From NCBI GenBank assembly GCA_001630475.1, contig KV419400.1:806940-870939 (forward strand): 64,000 bases of DNA, in the 5' to 3' direction. Origin of the DNA: Sistotremastrum niveocremeum HHB9708. Its lineage: Eukaryota; Basidiomycota; Agaricomycetes; Sistotremastrales; Sistotremastraceae. Numbering within the stretch: position 1 is the first letter of the stretch; the number at the start of each line of letters is the position of its first letter. The position numbers and the translations under genes are program-made. The notes below the pieces were generated by a model. That model was not told the DNA's origin. It did no database searches and was given only the letters and a program-made list of their open reading frames with translations. Shown here in pieces: positions 59,858 through 64,000 of this stretch.

Positions 59858-60385
59858 TCAATTTTTCGAGGAAATGAAACAGTATTGCGATCGAAATAAA
59901 TTATCAGGATGGCAGCTCAGGCGACAAAATCGCTTCAGGTATATGCCTACGACATTGTAGACGATGTGCCTACCTCGAACTCCTAGAACGTGGACGGATG
60001 ATAGACGGATGTAGTAGCCAATGCCAGGCCGATTGAATCCGTATGTGTTCAAGATAGACCAGAAGACGACAACAGCGAAGGTCCTTGCCGATGTTGGATT
60101 CATTGGAAGACGAAGCAAATGCATGATGCCCGGGACGATATTCTCTGCACGAGTGCCACCCAAGAGCGACAGGTTATAGGAACCAGAGAAGATCCGAGTG
60201 AAGATAGCCATCGAGGTAGTCGGTGACGCCGCAGCGCCGGTGGCGACAAACGTGGAATGATTTTTTTGGCAAAGCAGATCATCCTGGCCCACACTTCGCC
60301 GTGATGGCATTGAAAGAATGCTGACGGACGCCCAAACGATGCCACATACCAGATGGAGCAACCTTGTCAGACTCTGAAACCTCAT
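59858..60385 (-). CDS. Hypothetical protein, weakly supported
   Basis: An ATG at 60385 opens a frame of 175 codons with hydrophobic segments (LLHLVCGIVWASVSIL; FAVVVFWSILNTYGF) and no recognised domain. Length alone makes it worth listing, but codon use and lack of motif leave real doubt; introns inside could give another product. It lies between the divergent NAXE and Urc1 starts, where promoters would also be expected. Could be non-coding. Confidence 0.25.
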   Translation of the reverse strand: MRFQSLTRLLHLVCGIVWASVSILSMPSRRSVGQDDLLCQKNHSTFVATGAAASPTTSMAIFTRIFSGSYNLSLLGGTRAENIVPGIMHLLRLPMNPTSARTFAVVVFWSILNTYGFNRPGIGYYIRLSSVHVLGVRGRHIVYNVVGIYLKRFCRLSCHPDNLFRSQYCFISSKN

Positions 60386-60627
60386 AGCGCAACGCCTTCA
60401 ATTGCCCAGAAAAATATGAGCCGTCCCGAGTCGAGTCAAATGAATAGCAACACGGATCTGAAAGGCGACTAGCTTGGTCCGTTGTCGATGTGTAGTAATT
60501 TAGGTAAGTAAGAACACGAAGAAGGAAAGCGAATTGCGGGACTGGCTCCGGCCCGACCCTGAGCGTTGCGGCCTTATAAGGATGCTCTCCAGACGTCAAC
60601 GTTGGTGACCGTCTTCCCATCCTCAGA

Positions 60628-62500
60628 ATGCCGGTCACTGAAGCAATCCTCACCCAGATCTTGTCTCAACTAGAGACTTTGACCGTTCAACAGCAGACTC
60701 TCCAAGCTAAAGAGCGTATCTGACTTTCCTATCTTATCTCGCTCTCGTTCTAATACGAGTCATTTCTAGGTTGATGCATTAGCTGGTGGTTCAAACGCTT
60801 CGAGCCCTAACCTAGGCCCCGTAAACTCTACCAGAGGTATCGCGATACCAGGGTCGAGAGGGGAGTCGCCTTCAGTTCCCTCTGCGTTATCATTGAGTCC
60901 AGAGGTGGCTACGTCTCCCCCATTGGATCGTTTCACACACAAGGTCCAACCTGGAAGCCCTACCTCTGCCTCTGAGAAGTCACGAGAGAAGATATTATAT
61001 CCTAGTCGCGTGATCCTAACCAGTAATTGTTATTATTGTTCTATCTTCGCTTTCACTGACTTGGCTCTCTAGCGTATCCTGACCAGACGGGAATCAAGCC
61101 TTATCCTCTCCAATGGGGCACTGATGATGCCCAGACTCGCGGTCCAATCATCTGTTCGCGACTGCCATCCTCTATTAAGTTGCGAAATGCAATTGGTGCG
61201 CATTCGGGATCTTATTCGATTTACCGTGCCTTGTCGATCGCTATGGGGTCGCTTTCTCCCACACATAGACCCAATTTCGCACTCACCGACCCTCCTGTCG
61301 CCATCCCGTTCCAGCCAAGCTGGGCCGATCCCAAGAAGATCGTCTCAATGGATCCATTTGGTCACGTCGTTCCCCAGGCCTTCCATTCCGACATTGAATC
61401 TGGACTCGACATCCGACCAAGTATTGCAGTTACCAAGGCTCACATCAAGTTGAGCGAAGTGGACGAAAGTTCGCGCAAGGGAGAGATCGTGATTGACGGC
61501 AAGATTGTGCTTAAGAGCCCTCCGGTACTGAATCCCGACCATACTCCAAGCGACGCGGATCCTGGTGTCGAACTCAATGTCAGCAAAGCTGCTGTTGAGC
61601 CTGTTTGGTACCTGCCTGGAGTTGCTGAACGATTTGGAATATCCGAAGGTTTACTTCGTAGGGCGTTGTTTGAGGACACCGGCGGCATGTATCCCGAACT
61701 CATTACTCGTCCCGACATCAAAGTCTTCCTACCTCCCATTGGAGGCCTCACAGTCTATATCTTCGGCAACCCGGCTTTCATGTCTGATGAGTCAAAGGAA
61801 CTCACACTTCGAGTTCATGACGAGTGCAATGGCTCTGACGTCTTTGGGTCTGATATATGCACCTGCAAACCTTATCTCGTTTTCGCTATTGAAGAGTGCG
61901 TTAGATGTGCGCAAAGAGGTGGCGTAGGTGTCGTTGTCTATTTCAGAAAGGAAGGTCGTGCATTGGGTGAAGTCACCAAGTAAGAAATCCAATCCTTTTC
62001 CAGCCTCAAGCTAATATCGCTATCAATAGATACCTGGTTTACAACTTGCGCAAACGTGGAGGAGACTCGGCCGATAAATACTTCAAGTCGACAGAGTTAA
62101 TCGCAGGAGTGAAAGATATGCGATTCCAAGCGCTGATGCCAGATGTTCTTCACTGGCTCGGAATCACCAAGATCGACAACATGGTTTCCATGTCTGACAT
62201 GTAAGTGCTATATTTGTTCTATTTCAATGCGCTTACCAAGAGATCCTTTCACAGGAAATATAACGCTATCGTCGAGTCCGGCATCCGTATTCTGAAGCGA
62301 TATGATATCCCAGGTCGGTAATTTCTGGTCTGGTTTATTGGATATATGCTGATTGGAAAGCAGACCATCTCATCCCACCCGACTCTCGTGTGGAAATCGA
62401 CGCTAAGATTGCCGCTGGTTATTTCTCCAGCGGACGACAAGTAACCGAGGCTGACCTTTTCAAGACTGTCGGAAGAACATGGGAAGAAACAGATCATTGA
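60628..62500 (+). CDS. URC1: GTP cyclohydrolase II homologue Urc1 (uracil catabolism)
   Basis: Starts MPVTEAILTQILSQLETLTV, QQQTLQAK, then a disordered Ser/Pro-rich exon (GVxNSTRG-like, SPSVPSALSLSPEVATSPPL). Conserved core: YPDQTGIKPYPLQWGTDDAQ, TRGPIICSRLPSSIKLRNAI, GAHSGSYSIYRALSIAMGSL, VEPVWYLPGVAERFGISEGL and FLPPIGGLTVYIFGNPAFMS. The GTP-cyclohydrolase-II-like part has the three zinc cysteines in HDECNGSDVFGSDICTC, then GVVVYFRKEGRALGEVTKYL. In place of the usual NNP loop it has MSDMKYNAIVESGIRILKRY. The long N-terminal extension and these changes point to Urc1 of the URC pyrimidine-degradation pathway, not riboflavin Rib1. End at 62500 (TVGRTWEETDH). The first intron's exact donor is unclear because the simple junction breaks the frame; downstream introns are clean. 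Confidence 0.82.
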
Positions 62501-62785
62501 TTTTTCGAGCTATATTAGAGCCTCTCGATAAGAGAAAGACCTGTAATACTAATGTTTAATAGTAGCTTCTTGTAGTGTAGTGAATGTGATTGAGAAGTCG
62601 CAGCTTCGGAGTCAAAGTTTTGCGTCGATCAAATCTTCTGTGTTCGAAATTTCTGCATCAGTGACGTCGAGGCTCTCAGTCATGGACACCATCCATCCTT
62701 GAAAATATCTGGTCCCTCCTCCCTCTCATCAAGGCGCCCTCTCGTTTAGATTGCTGCATAGGCAGTACCACGACATCCTTTGCTG

Positions 62786-64000
62786 ATGTTTCGTGCAGGG
62801 CCTGCTGGCCTATCACTTTCTCAAAATCTGAGGCTCTTTATAGGACAAGCAGCCCCACACTCGACACATCGTCCTCTGCGTCCAGGAGCACAATTTCGTG
62901 CGTTTTCCAACACCACACGACCTTCAGCAAGAACTCTTGGACGCTATGCTATTTATTCGGTACCCGTCGTTGGAGGACTAGCTCTCTATTTCACTCCACA
63001 TCCAACACCACTATCTCAAACTATATGCACGGCACCTCATGTCATCCCATGCCACAATGACAACAAAAATAGATCAATCTCCTCATCCGCCCTCCTCCAT
63101 TCGCCCGCAGAACCATATTACCAAGAACATCTCCATGCTAGGATTTTGCACTTTCTCAAAACGAAGATTCTGGAGCCTATATTTATCGCGAGGCGATTTT
63201 TCTACCTCTTGATCATATTCGTTCCCGTGGTCCTGAGCTCGCCAATGTTGCTCGTCGGTGCGCCTGAAGCGAAGTACGGTGGAGATCGGTGGGGCGCGGT
63301 GTGGTGGTACGGAATGCTGGTTCAGCAGATGCAGAGGGCAGGTCCTACATTCATAAAGGTATGTTCTCGGGTTATGTTTTCTTCGTATTGCGTCTCACTT
63401 ATTTCGTTATCGTCGTAGCTTGCTCAATGGGCTGGGTCGAGAGCTGATCTGTTTCCTTCCATCCTTTGTGATCGATTGGGCGCCCTGCATTCGCAAGGAA
63501 AACCGCATTCGTTCAGGCACACAAAATATGTCGTAGAGCGCGTCTTTGGAAGACCCTTTGATGAAGTATTTGAAGAATTCGACCCTAAGCCCATAGGAAC
63601 TGGAGCCATTGCTCAGGTAAAGCTTTCCCATTCTCGATTGTTGTAGATTATGAATCTCAAGGCCTCTTAGGTATATCGTGCCACGCTTCGCAAAGATCTG
63701 CTGCCACCATCATACCTTGGACCTAAACGTGGAGGAAGTGCAAGGGCACCTATGCCATATGCACTCCCTTCATCAGCTCCTAGCGCATCTGTGGCCGTCA
63801 AAATCCTCCATCCCCGAGTCAACGCTAATATCTCACGCGATCTCTCTATCATGCGATTCTTCGCCAAGTGCCTCAATGTCTTCCCGGGCATGCAATGGCT
63901 ATCTCTTCCCGAGGAAGTCGAAGTTTTTGGCACAATGATGAATGAACAACTCGATTTAAGGAACGAGGCAACCAATCTCAAGAGATTCGAAGAGAATTTC
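62786..64000 (+). CDS. ABC1/UbiB atypical kinase-like protein, 5' part, cut by window end
   Basis: Start at 62786 (MFRAGPAGLSLSQNLRLFIG), an Arg/Ser-rich mitochondrial presequence, then a membrane segment (YAIYSVPVVGGLALYFTPHP) and a second one (FFYLLIIFVPVVLSSPMLLV). The UbiB core begins RAGPTFIK, spliced to LAQWAGSRADLFPSILCDRL, then KYVVERVFGRPFDEVFEEFD, PKPIGTGAIAQ + VYRATLRKDLLPP, the kinase lysine in SVAVKILHPRVNANISRDLS and MNEQLDLRNEATNLKRFEEN at the window edge. Order and motifs fit the ADCK2/Cqd1 branch linked to coenzyme Q distribution in mitochondria. The family KxGQ motif reads KLAQ here. The C-terminal half lies outside the window. Confidence 0.85.

Overview
The window is nuclear DNA of a filamentous basidiomycete, most likely an Agaricomycete. 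Genes lie on both strands about every 2 kb and are cut by many 45-70 nt GT..AG introns. Protein sets and architectures are those of mushroom-forming fungi: an RRM-YTH reader, an AVL9 DENN protein, Urc1, a CreA/Mig1 repressor and large Ser/Thr-rich single-pass membrane proteins. I see no rRNA, tRNA, CRISPR array, transposon or virus-like element. Most genes were rebuilt by hand from spliced frames, so exon edges are predictions and UTRs are unknown.

Layout. 0-3 kb: 5' part of the splicing factor SF3A2/Prp11 (cut by the window edge) and D-lactate dehydrogenase, both minus. 3-5 kb: a stand-alone RapZ-C-like protein and a GPI-anchored secreted protein. 5-10 kb: a CoA-dependent acyltransferase, a GDP-fucose-type nucleotide-sugar transporter and, divergent from it, an O-fucosyltransferase-like enzyme. 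10-16 kb: an F-box/SirB1/YccV protein, an 88-aa cysteine-rich protein and an MFS transporter. 16-24 kb: an RRM-YTH m6A-reader-like protein, a G-patch Tma23-like protein and a vWA protein. 24-34 kb: the Miro GTPase Gem1, an unknown conserved protein, AVL9, an 80-aa protein and a Ser/Thr-rich membrane protein. 34-40 kb: an unknown protein, a secreted protein and a second Ser/Thr-rich membrane protein. 42-54 kb: glutamate decarboxylase, a coiled-coil protein, SLX9, a DHHC palmitoyltransferase, a Pex30-like DysF protein and a WD40 DCAF-like protein. 55-64 kb: the CreA/Mig1 repressor, an ORC6-like protein, NAD(P)HX epimerase, Urc1 and an ABC1/UbiB kinase-like protein cut by the window end.

Most genes are unrelated housekeeping functions, not a pathway cluster. 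The clearest functional pair is the divergent nucleotide-sugar transporter and O-fucosyltransferase-like gene (6.7-9.7 kb), which could supply and use GDP-fucose in the Golgi. The most striking sequence-level features are structural: an 8-nt micro-exon in SF3A2, a 20-nt exon in D-lactate dehydrogenase, an SLX9 start codon standing alone in its exon, a YTH domain split by a long disordered insert, and the Pex30-like/DCAF pair, whose start codons are 2-59 bp apart.
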